This document shows positions 1 through 9,812 of a DNA stretch of 40,571 bases, in pieces (the stretch's first letter is position 1; every line of letters starts with the position of its first letter). The stretch covers positions 88,309-128,879 of the forward strand of contig MFEQ01000006.1 in assembly GCA_001777665.1 (NCBI GenBank), written 5' to 3'. This DNA is from Candidatus Doudnabacteria bacterium RIFCSPHIGHO2_02_FULL_42_25. GTDB taxonomy: Bacteria > Patescibacteriota > Doudnabacteria > UBA920 > O2-02-FULL-48-8. The notes beneath the pieces are model-generated. The model was not told the DNA's origin, did no database searches, and was given only the letters and a program-made list of their open reading frames with translations. Both the position numbers and the translations under genes were made by a program.

Positions 1-2
1 AC

Positions 3-191
3 TGGTCCAAGAGGTTGCCCTTACTTGTTCTACACCCGAATCGTTTCTTACTCGAGCGTACCAATTCTTCGATCACATCTCCTGATCCATCGAACAGCCT
101 TTTAGAGCCGCCCGGCTCCGTAAAGATTACTCTTTCCGAAGACCATGGTAACGGCATTATAGAAATTGAAATTAACGGGGTCAAGCTCTAA
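3..191 (+). CDS. C-terminal part of an unidentified protein (5' truncated by window edge)
   Basis: Frame 3 is open from base 3 to TAA at 189-191 (...GSVKITLSEDHGNGIIEIEINGVKL*); no family recognised. Confidence 0.4.
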   Translation, partial: WSKRLPLLVLHPNRFLLERTNSSITSPDPSNSLLEPPGSVKITLSEDHGNGIIEIEINGVKL

Positions 192-274
192 AAAAAATCC
201 TATAAACTTACGATTTTACTGGGTTTTTTAACGCACTGTGTATTACGTGTGTATATCCTGTAAATTATTTGTGA

Positions 275-1282
275 CTATCTCGAAGCCAAAATACTTTTCT
301 TATAACTTTCCAAATTATCCAAGGCGATTCCAGTGCCTTTGACCACACACAATATCGCATCATCTGCGACATATGCAGGTACTCCAGTGGTTTGGCCAAT
401 TAATTTATCGAGATTGCGAAGCAACGCGCCGCCGCCAGTTAGCACCATGCCCTTATCGATAATATCAGCGGCTAGTTCGGGAGGTGTTTCTTGGAGCACT
501 GATCGAATGGCTTTAATTATTTCTCGCAATTCTTCCTGAATTGCTTCGACCACTTCATTTGTGCTGATTTGAATAGTTTTCGGTAAACCCTGAACCATGT
601 CGCGACCTCGAATTTCAATTTTCGTTTCTTTATCAACAGGAATCGCTGAACCGATTTTGATTTTAATTTCTTCGGCCGTACGATCCCCAACAGCTAACCC
701 ATATTTGCGTTTGATAAAATCTGCAATGGCTTGATCTAATCTATTCCCCGCTACCCGAACTGAAGTTTGGGTCACAATTCCTCCCAGCGAAAGCACGGCT
801 ACATCCGTGGTTCCACCGCCAATGTCTATAATCATGTTGCCGGATGGAGCAGAGATATCAATTCCAGCTCCAATAGCTGCGGCTACTGTCTCTTTGATAA
901 CAAAGGCCGCTTTTGCCCCGGCTGCTTGCGCCGCGTCAATCACCGCACGCCGTTCAGTCGAAGTAATTCCTCCTGGTACAGAAATCATAACTTCTGGCCG
1001 GAAAAATCTGACATTACCAGTAGTTTTATTAATAAAATATCGCAGCATGGCTTCCGTCACCCGATAATCAGCAATGACTCCGTCTTTCATCGGTCGGTGG
1101 GCTACGATCGTATCTGGCGTGCGACCCAGCATTTCTTTGGCTTCCTGCCCTACTGCCATGATTCTATTATCCACGACCGAAATAGCCACAACTGTGGGTT
1201 CGTTTATGACTATCCCTTTTTTCGGAACAAATACCAAAGTATTGGCAGTTCCTAAATCAATCCCTATTCTTTGTAAAAACAT
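275..1282 (-). CDS. mreB: Rod shape-determining protein MreB
   Basis: 335 aa; IGIDLGTANTLVFVPKKGIVINEPTVVAI and DIGGGTTDVAVLSLGGIV actin-fold motifs. Confidence 0.96.
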   Translation of the reverse strand: MFLQRIGIDLGTANTLVFVPKKGIVINEPTVVAISVVDNRIMAVGQEAKEMLGRTPDTIVAHRPMKDGVIADYRVTEAMLRYFINKTTGNVRFFRPEVMISVPGGITSTERRAVIDAAQAAGAKAAFVIKETVAAAIGAGIDISAPSGNMIIDIGGGTTDVAVLSLGGIVTQTSVRVAGNRLDQAIADFIKRKYGLAVGDRTAEEIKIKIGSAIPVDKETKIEIRGRDMVQGLPKTIQISTNEVVEAIQEELREIIKAIRSVLQETPPELAADIIDKGMVLTGGGALLRNLDKLIGQTTGVPAYVADDAILCVVKGTGIALDNLESYKKSILASR

Positions 1283-2532
1283 TATGCGCGTCTTATCTCC
1301 GCTCCAAGTTTACTTAACCTCTCTTCCAAATTCTCATACCCTCGATCGATATGCTCGACTCCTTCGATTTCTGATTGGCCTTGAGCCACTAGGGCCGCTA
1401 TAACAAGTGTTATACCCATACGGATGTCAGAGCTAGTCATCTTATCACCCTTCAGGGGTGTAGGGCCAGTAAAAATCACATTGTGAGAATCTACCGCTTC
1501 CACTGATGCTCCCATCTTCATCAATTCCGTGGCATAACCCAATCTGTTCTCGTACATCCATTCATTCATAGTGCTTTTCCCAACAGCTTGAGTGGCCAGA
1601 ATCGCCATGGCCGGTATGTCATCTGATGCGAGTTTGGGATAAAGTCCGCCCTGAATTTTTATCGCCTGATAATCCACGGTTGGGGCATTTACTTCAATAA
1701 AATCTTTTCCAACTTCGAAATTCACCGCCATATTTTTTAGCTTCAGTAAAAAATCATCTAGATATTCTGGATTAATCCCGGTAACGGTAACAGTACTCTT
1801 AGTCGCTGCGGCCAGAGTTATAAAACTGGCTGCTTCGTTTGAATCTGGAATCAAATCAATTTCAGCTCCATGAAGTTTAGGGACTCCAGTAATATTAATT
1901 GTGGTCGTGCCGATACCTGTGATTTTTGCTCCCATCTTATTCAAAAATTCACACAACTGCTGGACATGCGGTTCCATAGCCGCGAGTTTGATCACAGTTT
2001 GGCCTTCGGCCATTGCCCCAGCTAATATGGCATTCTCGGTCGCGGTAACTGACGATTCTTCTAATATAATTTTATTTCCGACTAATTTCTCTGCAGAAAT
2101 TTCGATAACTCCATTGGCTTGGGTAATAGCTCCCAAAGCTTCAAATGCCTGCAAATGTGAATCAATAGGCCGCTTCCCGATCGAATCCCCACCAGGGAAA
2201 GACATGGTGACTCTTTTCATCCGCGCTAGCAATGCCCCAAGTAAAACAACACTGCCACGAAGTTTTGAAGTTAGTTCTGGGTTAAGGTCTGTTTTGTTAA
2301 TATTGGCTGCAGTAATCAACACTTCGTGAGGGGAGACATTCATCTGGACCCCCAAATCAGCCAATAAATGAACCATGACTTGTTTATCAACAATCTCTGG
2401 AACATTGGAAATCCTGCAGGGTTGTTCGGTTAGCAAACTCGCCGCAAAAATAGGAAACAAGGCGTTCTTGGATCCGGAGACTTTAATCTCACCTGATAAT
2501 TTTTTACCCCCATTGATTATAAATTTAGCCAT
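1282..2532 (-). CDS. murA: UDP-N-acetylglucosamine 1-carboxyvinyltransferase (MurA)
   Basis: 416 aa; GGKKLSGEIKVSGSKNA, active-site loop FPGGDSIGKRPIDSHL (Asp in place of Cys). Confidence 0.95.
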   Translation of the reverse strand: MAKFIINGGKKLSGEIKVSGSKNALFPIFAASLLTEQPCRISNVPEIVDKQVMVHLLADLGVQMNVSPHEVLITAANINKTDLNPELTSKLRGSVVLLGALLARMKRVTMSFPGGDSIGKRPIDSHLQAFEALGAITQANGVIEISAEKLVGNKIILEESSVTATENAILAGAMAEGQTVIKLAAMEPHVQQLCEFLNKMGAKITGIGTTTINITGVPKLHGAEIDLIPDSNEAASFITLAAATKSTVTVTGINPEYLDDFLLKLKNMAVNFEVGKDFIEVNAPTVDYQAIKIQGGLYPKLASDDIPAMAILATQAVGKSTMNEWMYENRLGYATELMKMGASVEAVDSHNVIFTGPTPLKGDKMTSSDIRMGITLVIAALVAQGQSEIEGVEHIDRGYENLEERLSKLGAEIRRA

Positions 2533-2536
2533 GAGC

Positions 2537-3553
2537 TTAGATATATAATACTTCTTCTTCTAACTTAACGCCAAATTTCATCAGTACGGATTGCTTAATT
2601 TTGTCTGCCAAAGACTTAATTTCTTCGGCGCTCGCTCCTCCATAATTCATCAACCCCAGCGAGTGTTTGGGCGAAATACCGACATTCCCTTCTCTATAAC
2701 CCTTACCAAATCCTGATTGCTCTATCAAATAAGCTGCGGATAATTTCACACTATCGGGCATTTCCCAAAATTGGTTCGATGTGGAATCACCAAACATGGC
2801 TTTAATTTTTTCAAACTGCTCTTTACTGATAATCGGATTTTTGAAAAATGATCCAGCTGTTTTATAGCTCTCAAATCCTGGCATAATCACATATCCTTTA
2901 CTCGCACGAATTTCAATTACAGCACGCCTCACTTCAGCTAAAGTTGGCACTTGCCCTGCAAATCTTTTCTGGATTTCTGGGTAAATTGCAGTTGCAGCCG
3001 ATCCTGGATGTAATTGCAATTCAAATTTAGTTATTATAAATTTGTTTGGGTGCCTTTTGAACCAACTATTACGATATTCAAACTCACATTCGGCAGCTGA
3101 AAATTCTTTAACATTTCCAGTTGCGACTTCAACCGCGTAGACGCTTGATACTAAATCTCCAATCGTCTGACCATAAGCTCCTATATTTTGAACGATGGCC
3201 CCAGCAGCGCTCCCCGGCACTCCAGAGAGACACTCAATCCCAGCCAAGCCCTGTTGAACTGCACTAGCGACCACATCATCCCAGTTTTCTCCTGCCCCGA
3301 CAGTTACCAATCCTGATTCATCTATAGTTAAACGTTTGAGCTGGTTGTGAATTACAACTCCATTAAAGCCTTGGTCGGAAACCAAAATATTGCTTCCACC
3401 GCCGATTATAAACACTGGCAACTTCTTGGCGCGAGCAAAATCCAAAGCCTCTTTCAGTTCTACTTCTGTCGTAACTTCAGCTAAATACAAAGCCGGCCCA
3501 CCGATTTGGAAGGTTGTTAAATCAGCTAATAATTGGTTTTGCTTCATGTTCAT
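2537..3553 (-). CDS. murB: UDP-N-acetylmuramate dehydrogenase (MurB)
   Basis: 338 aa; FAD-binding GGGSNILVSD, GVPGSAAGAIVQNIGAYG, YRNSWFK. Confidence 0.95.
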   Translation of the reverse strand: MNMKQNQLLADLTTFQIGGPALYLAEVTTEVELKEALDFARAKKLPVFIIGGGSNILVSDQGFNGVVIHNQLKRLTIDESGLVTVGAGENWDDVVASAVQQGLAGIECLSGVPGSAAGAIVQNIGAYGQTIGDLVSSVYAVEVATGNVKEFSAAECEFEYRNSWFKRHPNKFIITKFELQLHPGSAATAIYPEIQKRFAGQVPTLAEVRRAVIEIRASKGYVIMPGFESYKTAGSFFKNPIISKEQFEKIKAMFGDSTSNQFWEMPDSVKLSAAYLIEQSGFGKGYREGNVGISPKHSLGLMNYGGASAEEIKSLADKIKQSVLMKFGVKLEEEVLYI

Positions 3554-3564
3554 AGGGCCTGAAT

Positions 3565-3592
3565 ATTTTACCAGAAAGCCAGAATATTGAAA
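3565..3592. promoter_or_regulatory. Divergent promoter region murB(-)/PEGA gene(+)
   Basis: Minus: TGG-extended TAAAAT (complement of 3565-3570) with TTTTCA 17 nt upstream. Plus: TTGAAA 3587-3592, 17 nt, TAAAAT 3610-3615. Confidence 0.6.
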
Positions 3593-3626
3593 ATGCCTTA
3601 CTTTTCAGGTAAAATACATGTTAGTC

Positions 3627-4529
3627 ATGAGATTACGGAATCGATTTTTATTGGTTGGGAGCGGAGTGGTGGTATTTGTTCTAATTACCCCGATTTTGGT
3701 GTTGTATGCCCGCGGATTTAAGATTGATTGGGAAAATAAATCAATAGTTAAAACCGGGGCACTTGTCATCAAAACAGAACCGAATAAAGCGGACATCTAC
3801 CTGAATAATGAAAAGATTGATCAAACAACTCCAGTTAATATCCGATTTTTACCACCTAAAGATTATGACATTCGGATCGAAAAAGACGGTTATCAGCCCT
3901 GGATGAAACGACTAAATGTCCGTTCCCAACTAGTCACTTGGGCAAATAATGACAGAGAGTTCATAACTTTATTTTTAAAAAATCCAACGCTGCTCGATCA
4001 TATTGACACCGATGAAGCAGAAAAACTATTTAAAGTCGAGGACGATCTGAATCCGGAAGAACTTCAAAAAATCCTCATCGACCTCAATATATCTGTGCCT
4101 AATTTTACCACTCAAAAAATTATTCGCACCGAGAATCAAATTTACTTAATTCTCGATGATACTTTATACTTTTTAAACGACAGCTTAGAAAAAATATATT
4201 CTCCAGTGAATTTTGCGAATTGGAACAATGAAACAAGACAACTTCTCTACTCCAATACTAATGAAATTTATTTATACCAAGCTGATGGGAACAACTCTGA
4301 TCTCATTTTGCGCAGTATCACCCCGATCCAAATCCCGATTTTAAATCCTGAAACTGGATATTTATTCTACCAAAATGAGAATAAAATAAAAGCTGTCGAA
4401 TTGGACAGCCGCGATCTTCGTAATAATTATACGATTCTAAATTCTTCCGATGATTATAGAATTTCAGAAGACGGCACCAAACTTTATACCAAAAACGAAT
4501 TAGAAATCAAATCTTACCAAATCAGGTAA
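3627..4529 (+). CDS. Membrane-anchored PEGA-domain protein
   Basis: ORF from 3618; second ATG at 3627 fits the promoter better. N-terminal TM segment then GALVIKTEPNKADIYLNNEKIDQTTPVNIRFLPPKDYDIRIEKDGYQPW (PEGA). Confidence 0.8.
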   Translation: MRLRNRFLLVGSGVVVFVLITPILVLYARGFKIDWENKSIVKTGALVIKTEPNKADIYLNNEKIDQTTPVNIRFLPPKDYDIRIEKDGYQPWMKRLNVRSQLVTWANNDREFITLFLKNPTLLDHIDTDEAEKLFKVEDDLNPEELQKILIDLNISVPNFTTQKIIRTENQIYLILDDTLYFLNDSLEKIYSPVNFANWNNETRQLLYSNTNEIYLYQADGNNSDLILRSITPIQIPILNPETGYLFYQNENKIKAVELDSRDLRNNYTILNSSDDYRISEDGTKLYTKNELEIKSYQIR

Positions 4530-4932
4530 CGATCTCATCCAGGGCTTCATTGACTAGCTGGTCAGCTAGTTTATTTTTTTCGCGAGGGACATGGACAAAT
4601 TCCACTCGATTAAATTTCGCAGTCAAGCGCAAAGTATCTGCCGTTAAGGGTTTTAATCCTTCTTCTCGGACTTTGTATTTACCCGTTAGTTGCCTGACCA
4701 CCAGTTCCGAATCCAAGTGGCAAACCAGGTCTTTAGCACCTATTTTCAATGCTTCTTCCATCCCCGCAATCAATGCTTTGTACTCGGCTTGGTTATTGGT
4801 AGTAATTCCGAGATAATGTTTAAATCTCACCATTTCTTTCCCTCCCAAATCATAAATAACAAACCCAATCGCTGCTACACCAGGATTGCCCCTGGCACCC
4901 CCGTCAGAGTAAAGAATCACTTTATCGTTCAT
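4522..4932 (-). CDS. RNase HI-like ribonuclease
   Basis: MNDKVILYSDGGARGNPGVAAIGFVIYD...NNQAEYKALIAGMEEAL...HVPREKNKLADQLVNEAL; start taken at ATG 4932. Confidence 0.88.
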   Translation of the reverse strand: MNDKVILYSDGGARGNPGVAAIGFVIYDLGGKEMVRFKHYLGITTNNQAEYKALIAGMEEALKIGAKDLVCHLDSELVVRQLTGKYKVREEGLKPLTADTLRLTAKFNRVEFVHVPREKNKLADQLVNEALDEIVT

Positions 4933-6590
4933 AGAATTTTCGTATCCAAAATTTTTAATTGTAATGATTTGTTGCCATTCCATTCATTGGCTGTTAGCTC
5001 AAATAAACAGTCTATTTTATTATTGGGCTTTAGTGAATTGTTCAAAAATCCTTGACCAAAAGCGATCGCCTCTAAATTATGTTCTCCAAATTTCAATTTC
5101 AATTTGGCATGATTATTATTATTGCCAACTGTCCGGCATTCTAGTACCTCAAGATTTCTACCAATGAATTTGGGAATGGGATTGCCGTAACCGAATGGCG
5201 CTAACTTTTCCAAATATCCATAATTCTCCCAAGAAATATCACCGGGTTCCACTTCGGCATCCGCTAAAAGTACAGGGTCAGATAAAGTTAAATTCAGACT
5301 CTCGGCATACTCCAAAAGCCGCTGATGAAAACTAAGTAAATTGTCGCTCGACAAAGTAAATCCAGCGGCTTGAGTGTGCCCACCATATTTTTGCAGCAGA
5401 TCTTTTGAAGCAGTTAGCGCTGCCACGATATCAAATTCGGGCGTAGACCTCGCTGACCCAGTTGCCACGCCTTCGATGCTACTGATAGCTAAAACCGGCC
5501 GGTTATATTCCTCTGCGAGTCGCCCGGCCACTAACCCAACTACGCCTTTCGGCCAATCCTTACCGACCGCCAACAAAACCTTCTTGTCTAAAGAAAGTTC
5601 AACTTGAGCCTTGGCTTCACTTAAAACTTGATCAGTCAAAAACTGTCGATGCTGATTGAGCTCGTTTAATTCTACTGCCAAACTTTTGGCTTCTGCTTCG
5701 TTCTCTGCCACCAGTAACTTGAACGCCGTGTCGCCGTGTCGGATCCGGCCAGCAGCGTTAATTCTCGGAGCTAAAATAAATCCTAACGTAAACGTGTCAT
5801 ATTTCCGATCCTTCAATCCGCCTAACTCCAACATCGAGCGCAAACCTGGCCAGCGAGTTTTGGTCAAGACCTTAAGTCCAAAACCAACCAAAATCCGGTT
5901 TTCAGAAGTTAAACTATGACAATCAGCCACTGTTCCTATCGCGACTAAATCCAAAAGCCACTTTTCCCAACCATTATTTTTAAACAGGGCAGAAATTAAC
6001 TTAAATGCGACTCCAACACCTGTTAAAAATGGAAACGGATATTCATCGTGTGGATTTTTGGGATTAATTAAAGCAAAAGCTTTGGGCAATTCCCCAGTTA
6101 ATTCATGATGATCAGTAATAATTAAATCTACCCCCAGTTCTTTACAGAGCAAAGCTTCTTCCACCGCGTTCGTTCCACAATCGACTGTAATAATCAAATT
6201 CGTGTCGTTCGCAGCAATTTGATTAATCGCGTCCTTGTTTATGCCGTAGCCTTCTGAAAACCGATCAGGAATATAACACTCTGCCACTAACCCTAATTTT
6301 TTTAAACCTTGATACATCACAGTAGCTGCTGTAATGGCGTCAGCATCATAGTCCGCATAAATCGTGACTTTTTCTTTTTTTGCAATCGCTTCCTCGATTC
6401 TGGTCACGGCTCGCTGCATCTCGCGAAACAAGAAAGGATCATATAATTTGCCAAAATCCGGATTTAAAAAATCCCGAATTGCTTCAGGTTCGGTCAGTCC
6501 TCGCAAGGCTAACAACTTAATAATTAAGCTCGGATATTCAGGAAGTATTGCCTGTGAAGTTTCAAGTTGTTTTATCTTCCAATTTTTCAT
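4929..6590 (-). CDS. recJ: Single-stranded-DNA-specific exonuclease RecJ
   Basis: 553 aa; DYDADAITAATVMYQGL, ITVDCGTN, DLIITDHHEL, GGHTQAAGFTL. Confidence 0.94.
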   Translation of the reverse strand: MKNWKIKQLETSQAILPEYPSLIIKLLALRGLTEPEAIRDFLNPDFGKLYDPFLFREMQRAVTRIEEAIAKKEKVTIYADYDADAITAATVMYQGLKKLGLVAECYIPDRFSEGYGINKDAINQIAANDTNLIITVDCGTNAVEEALLCKELGVDLIITDHHELTGELPKAFALINPKNPHDEYPFPFLTGVGVAFKLISALFKNNGWEKWLLDLVAIGTVADCHSLTSENRILVGFGLKVLTKTRWPGLRSMLELGGLKDRKYDTFTLGFILAPRINAAGRIRHGDTAFKLLVAENEAEAKSLAVELNELNQHRQFLTDQVLSEAKAQVELSLDKKVLLAVGKDWPKGVVGLVAGRLAEEYNRPVLAISSIEGVATGSARSTPEFDIVAALTASKDLLQKYGGHTQAAGFTLSSDNLLSFHQRLLEYAESLNLTLSDPVLLADAEVEPGDISWENYGYLEKLAPFGYGNPIPKFIGRNLEVLECRTVGNNNNHAKLKLKFGEHNLEAIAFGQGFLNNSLKPNNKIDCLFELTANEWNGNKSLQLKILDTKIL

Positions 6591-6966
6591 TTTTTTTATC
6601 TAGTAATTCCTTCACCTTAGTTAAAATAACATTTGGTCCGGCCAAGCCCTTAATCATAAAAGTAACCTTTGTAAACTTTTCTGCTTTTTTCTTATCTTCT
6701 TCGCGGCCCAAATGCGAAAATAGAATTACAGGAACTTCTGCCATTATCGCATTATTGCGAAGATTCCGCACAAATTCAAATCCATCCATCCGAGGCATGA
6801 TGATCCCGCTAAAAACCAAGTCCGGTTTAAACTTTAGCGCGATGTCTAGTCCTTCTAGCCCGTCATTGGCTCCAGTTACATCATATCCTTTGTCTTTAAA
6901 AACCTGGAGGTACAAATCTTTCTGAACCAAATCATCATCCACCACTAATATCTTCTTTTTTGTCAT
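6562..6966 (-). CDS. Stand-alone response-regulator receiver-like domain, phospho-acceptor Asp replaced by Gly
   Basis: KKILVVDDDLVQKDLYLQVFKDKGYDV...PDLVFSGIIMPRMDGFEFV...VILFSHLG...FMIKG. Confidence 0.9.
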   Translation of the reverse strand: MTKKKILVVDDDLVQKDLYLQVFKDKGYDVTGANDGLEGLDIALKFKPDLVFSGIIMPRMDGFEFVRNLRNNAIMAEVPVILFSHLGREEDKKKAEKFTKVTFMIKGLAGPNVILTKVKELLDKKNEKLEDKTT

Positions 6967-8572
6967 AATCTTCGCTTTTTACTAATTGATCAAGCAAACT
7001 TACACCTGTCATTTCTGGCGGTTTCTGGGTGCCCATTAATTCTAGCATTGTTGGGGCCACGTCGGAAAGTACCCCGACCGGGATCATACTCGCTAAACCC
7101 GCAACTCCATCCTGCTTCGCATTTTTCAAGCGAAATTGTTCAGAGACTAAAATAAATGGCACCGGACTAGTCGAATGCTCTTTATCTATACCACCCGAAC
7201 GATGATCAATCAACTCTTCGACATTTCCATGGTCGGCAGTGATGATTAAACAAATATCTTCTTTCAAACAAGCGTCGGCAATTTTCTTAATACATTCATC
7301 AAGAACTGTGATTGATTGAATTGATGCATTCAAATCACCCGTGTGCCCGACCATGTCACCATTGGCAAAATTAATCAGATAGAAACTGTAATTTTCCGAA
7401 AACTTTGCAATCAATTCTTCAGTGACTTGCCGCGCTGACATTTCTGGCACATCCAAATAATTCTGATAATTCGAAGCCGGAGAACTCACTATTCGCCAGT
7501 CTTCTCCAGGAAAAGGTGTAGTTTTACCACCATTAAAAAATAATGAAACGTGCGCATATTTTTCTGACTCTGCGATATGGAACTGACGCAACCCCTGCTG
7601 ACTAATTATTTCAGACATGGTATTGGTTACATCTTTAGTCTGGAAAGCAACTTGTACGGGATAATCCCGACCAAATTCTGTCATCGTCACAAATAATAAA
7701 TTTTCTAGGTATTTTCGGGGTTGTTTAAATTTGTCTAAATCCGGAGAAACGAACGCTCTTGTAATTTGCTGGACTCGGTCGGGACGAAAATTAAAACAAA
7801 TCACTGCGTCATTACTTTCAATAAGCACAGGCTTGCCTCCTGATTGAACTATTACAGTCGGGACCACCATCTCATCATAAATATCCTGACTGTAGCTATC
7901 CTGAATTGCCTCCAGCGCCGAGTAGGCGGTTTTACCGATCCCATAAGCCATAGCTCGATAAGTTTGTTCGGTTAAATTCCAATGCTCACCACGATCCATT
8001 GCATAAAATCTACCAGTGATTGTAGCTATCTTTCCTACTCCCAATTCTTCAATTTTTTGGTTGAGTTTCTGAATTGTTTCAAGGGCGATTTGCGGTGGAG
8101 TGTCGCGTCCATCCAGAAACATGTGAATAAAAACTTGGGTCAGTCCCTGTTCAGCAGCCAGCCCCATCAGAGCGTACAAATGTTCGATATGACTGTGAAC
8201 CCCGCCAGTGCTCGCCAGTCCCATCAGATGCAAGGCCGAATTATTTTTTTTGACATGCTCGGCGGCGGCCAACAATACCGGATTCGTAAAAAAACTCCGG
8301 TCATCAATCGATAATGTAATCCGAGCCAAATCTTGGGCCACAATTCGACCAGCACCCAAATTTAAATGCCCGACTTCAGAATTGCCCATCTCTCCCCAGG
8401 GCAATCCCACAGTGGCTCCCGAAGCCTGCAATGTGCAAGCTGGAAAATTATTCACTAAATAATCAAAATTCGCCGGATGAGCCTGTGTCACCGCATTCCC
8501 TCTCGAATCAGTCGCGATTCCGAAGCCATCCAAAACAACCAAAACCATTTTTTTATAAGGTTTAAATTCCAT
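6935..8572 (-). CDS. gpmI: 2,3-bisphosphoglycerate-independent phosphoglycerate mutase
   Basis: 545 aa; VLVVLDGFGIA, MGNSEVGHLNLGAGRIVAQDLARI, ADHGNVEELID, EHSTSPVPFILV. Confidence 0.95.
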   Translation of the reverse strand: MEFKPYKKMVLVVLDGFGIATDSRGNAVTQAHPANFDYLVNNFPACTLQASGATVGLPWGEMGNSEVGHLNLGAGRIVAQDLARITLSIDDRSFFTNPVLLAAAEHVKKNNSALHLMGLASTGGVHSHIEHLYALMGLAAEQGLTQVFIHMFLDGRDTPPQIALETIQKLNQKIEELGVGKIATITGRFYAMDRGEHWNLTEQTYRAMAYGIGKTAYSALEAIQDSYSQDIYDEMVVPTVIVQSGGKPVLIESNDAVICFNFRPDRVQQITRAFVSPDLDKFKQPRKYLENLLFVTMTEFGRDYPVQVAFQTKDVTNTMSEIISQQGLRQFHIAESEKYAHVSLFFNGGKTTPFPGEDWRIVSSPASNYQNYLDVPEMSARQVTEELIAKFSENYSFYLINFANGDMVGHTGDLNASIQSITVLDECIKKIADACLKEDICLIITADHGNVEELIDHRSGGIDKEHSTSPVPFILVSEQFRLKNAKQDGVAGLASMIPVGVLSDVAPTMLELMGTQKPPEMTGVSLLDQLVKSEDYDKKEDISGG

Positions 8573-9789
8573 TATTTCTCCAAAACTTCGATTCCTGGAA
8601 GCTCTTTACCTGCTAAAAATTCCAACATCGCCCCACCGCCAGTTGATAAATGATCCACGAAATTTCCCACTTTTGCTTGATTCACAAGTTCTACTGTCTC
8701 CCCACCCCCGACGACTCCAAAGGCCGCACCTCTGGATCTGGCGGCAAAAGACATTGCAATCGCTTTACTCCCAAACGCATATCTTTTGTTTTCAAATAAA
8801 CCAAACGGACCGTTCCAAACCAAAGTTTTTCCAGTTTTGATAATTTTCGCAAACTGCCTAATCGATTCAGGACCGATATCGAAAATTGCTTCGTTCGGTC
8901 GAACCTTTTCAATTTTGGACAGTCTGGGCTTTGATTCTTCATCCGTAGCGACCACGACATCCAACGGCAAAACAATTTTGTCTTTGTAATGTCTTAGGAG
9001 TTTTTTAGCAATAGAGACATCTGTAACTTTTGATTTGCCCACTTCATAACCCAAGGCTTTCAAAAAAGTATTCGCGATCGCCCCGCCTAAAATTATTTTT
9101 GTTGCATGCTTCGCCAAATTAGTCAGCGTTTCGACTTTGTCGTCAATTTTGGCCCCGCCCATAATTACGATCATGGGTTGCTGTGGTTTGGTGATAACTT
9201 TTTTCAAAGCTTTGATCTCGCGCAGCAGGGCTATCCCTGCATAAGCCGGAAGTTTTTCCGCCAAACCATAATGCGAAGCGGATTTACGATGCGCTGATGG
9301 AAATCCTTCCTCCACGTAAATATCGCCATATTGGGCAAGGACTTTTACAAACTTCGTGTCGTTTTTTTGTTCTCCTGGATAGAACCGCAAATTTTCCAAA
9401 AATAAAATATCCCCTCCATTTATCTCTTTGCTTAATTCCGAACAATCATTTTTGATAATATTCGATTCCAAAAAGTTGATATGAGGAACTTTGTAATCTG
9501 GGAGCCGGTCTTCTATTTTTACCACTTTGATATTTAAAAATTCGCCCAGCTTTTGAGCGACTGGCCACATACTTTTATCATTATCCCAGTTATCTGGACG
9601 GCCCAAATGCGCCACAATTATGATTTTTGCTTTTTGTTCTATCAGATATTTCAAAGTAACCAGCGAATCTTTGATCCGGGTGTCATCAGCTACTTCCCAT
9701 TCTTCTTTCTTTATTAGTGGCACATCAAAACCAGCCCTGACAATTACTCGTCGACCAGCTACTTTTACATCCTTGATTGATTTTATCAT
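8572..9789 (-). CDS. pgk: Phosphoglycerate kinase
   Basis: 405 aa; GRRVIVRAGFDVP, IIVAHLGRPD, IMGGAKIDDKV, LVWNGPFGLFE, VGGGETVEL, STGGGAMLEFLAGKELPG. Confidence 0.96.
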   Translation of the reverse strand: MIKSIKDVKVAGRRVIVRAGFDVPLIKKEEWEVADDTRIKDSLVTLKYLIEQKAKIIIVAHLGRPDNWDNDKSMWPVAQKLGEFLNIKVVKIEDRLPDYKVPHINFLESNIIKNDCSELSKEINGGDILFLENLRFYPGEQKNDTKFVKVLAQYGDIYVEEGFPSAHRKSASHYGLAEKLPAYAGIALLREIKALKKVITKPQQPMIVIMGGAKIDDKVETLTNLAKHATKIILGGAIANTFLKALGYEVGKSKVTDVSIAKKLLRHYKDKIVLPLDVVVATDEESKPRLSKIEKVRPNEAIFDIGPESIRQFAKIIKTGKTLVWNGPFGLFENKRYAFGSKAIAMSFAARSRGAAFGVVGGGETVELVNQAKVGNFVDHLSTGGGAMLEFLAGKELPGIEVLEK

Positions 9790-9812
9790 TCGGCGGTTAT
9801 TCTTTAATATAT

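Noticed and set aside
767-1255. 162-aa plus-strand ORF opposite mreB
   Set aside because: Antisense to a clear MreB gene; no recognisable motif; an artefact of the opposite frame.
4522-4983. Longer start for the RNase H gene (MEWQQIITIK...)
   Set aside because: Extra N-terminus lies in recJ coding sequence; ATG 4932 gives the standard RNase H start.
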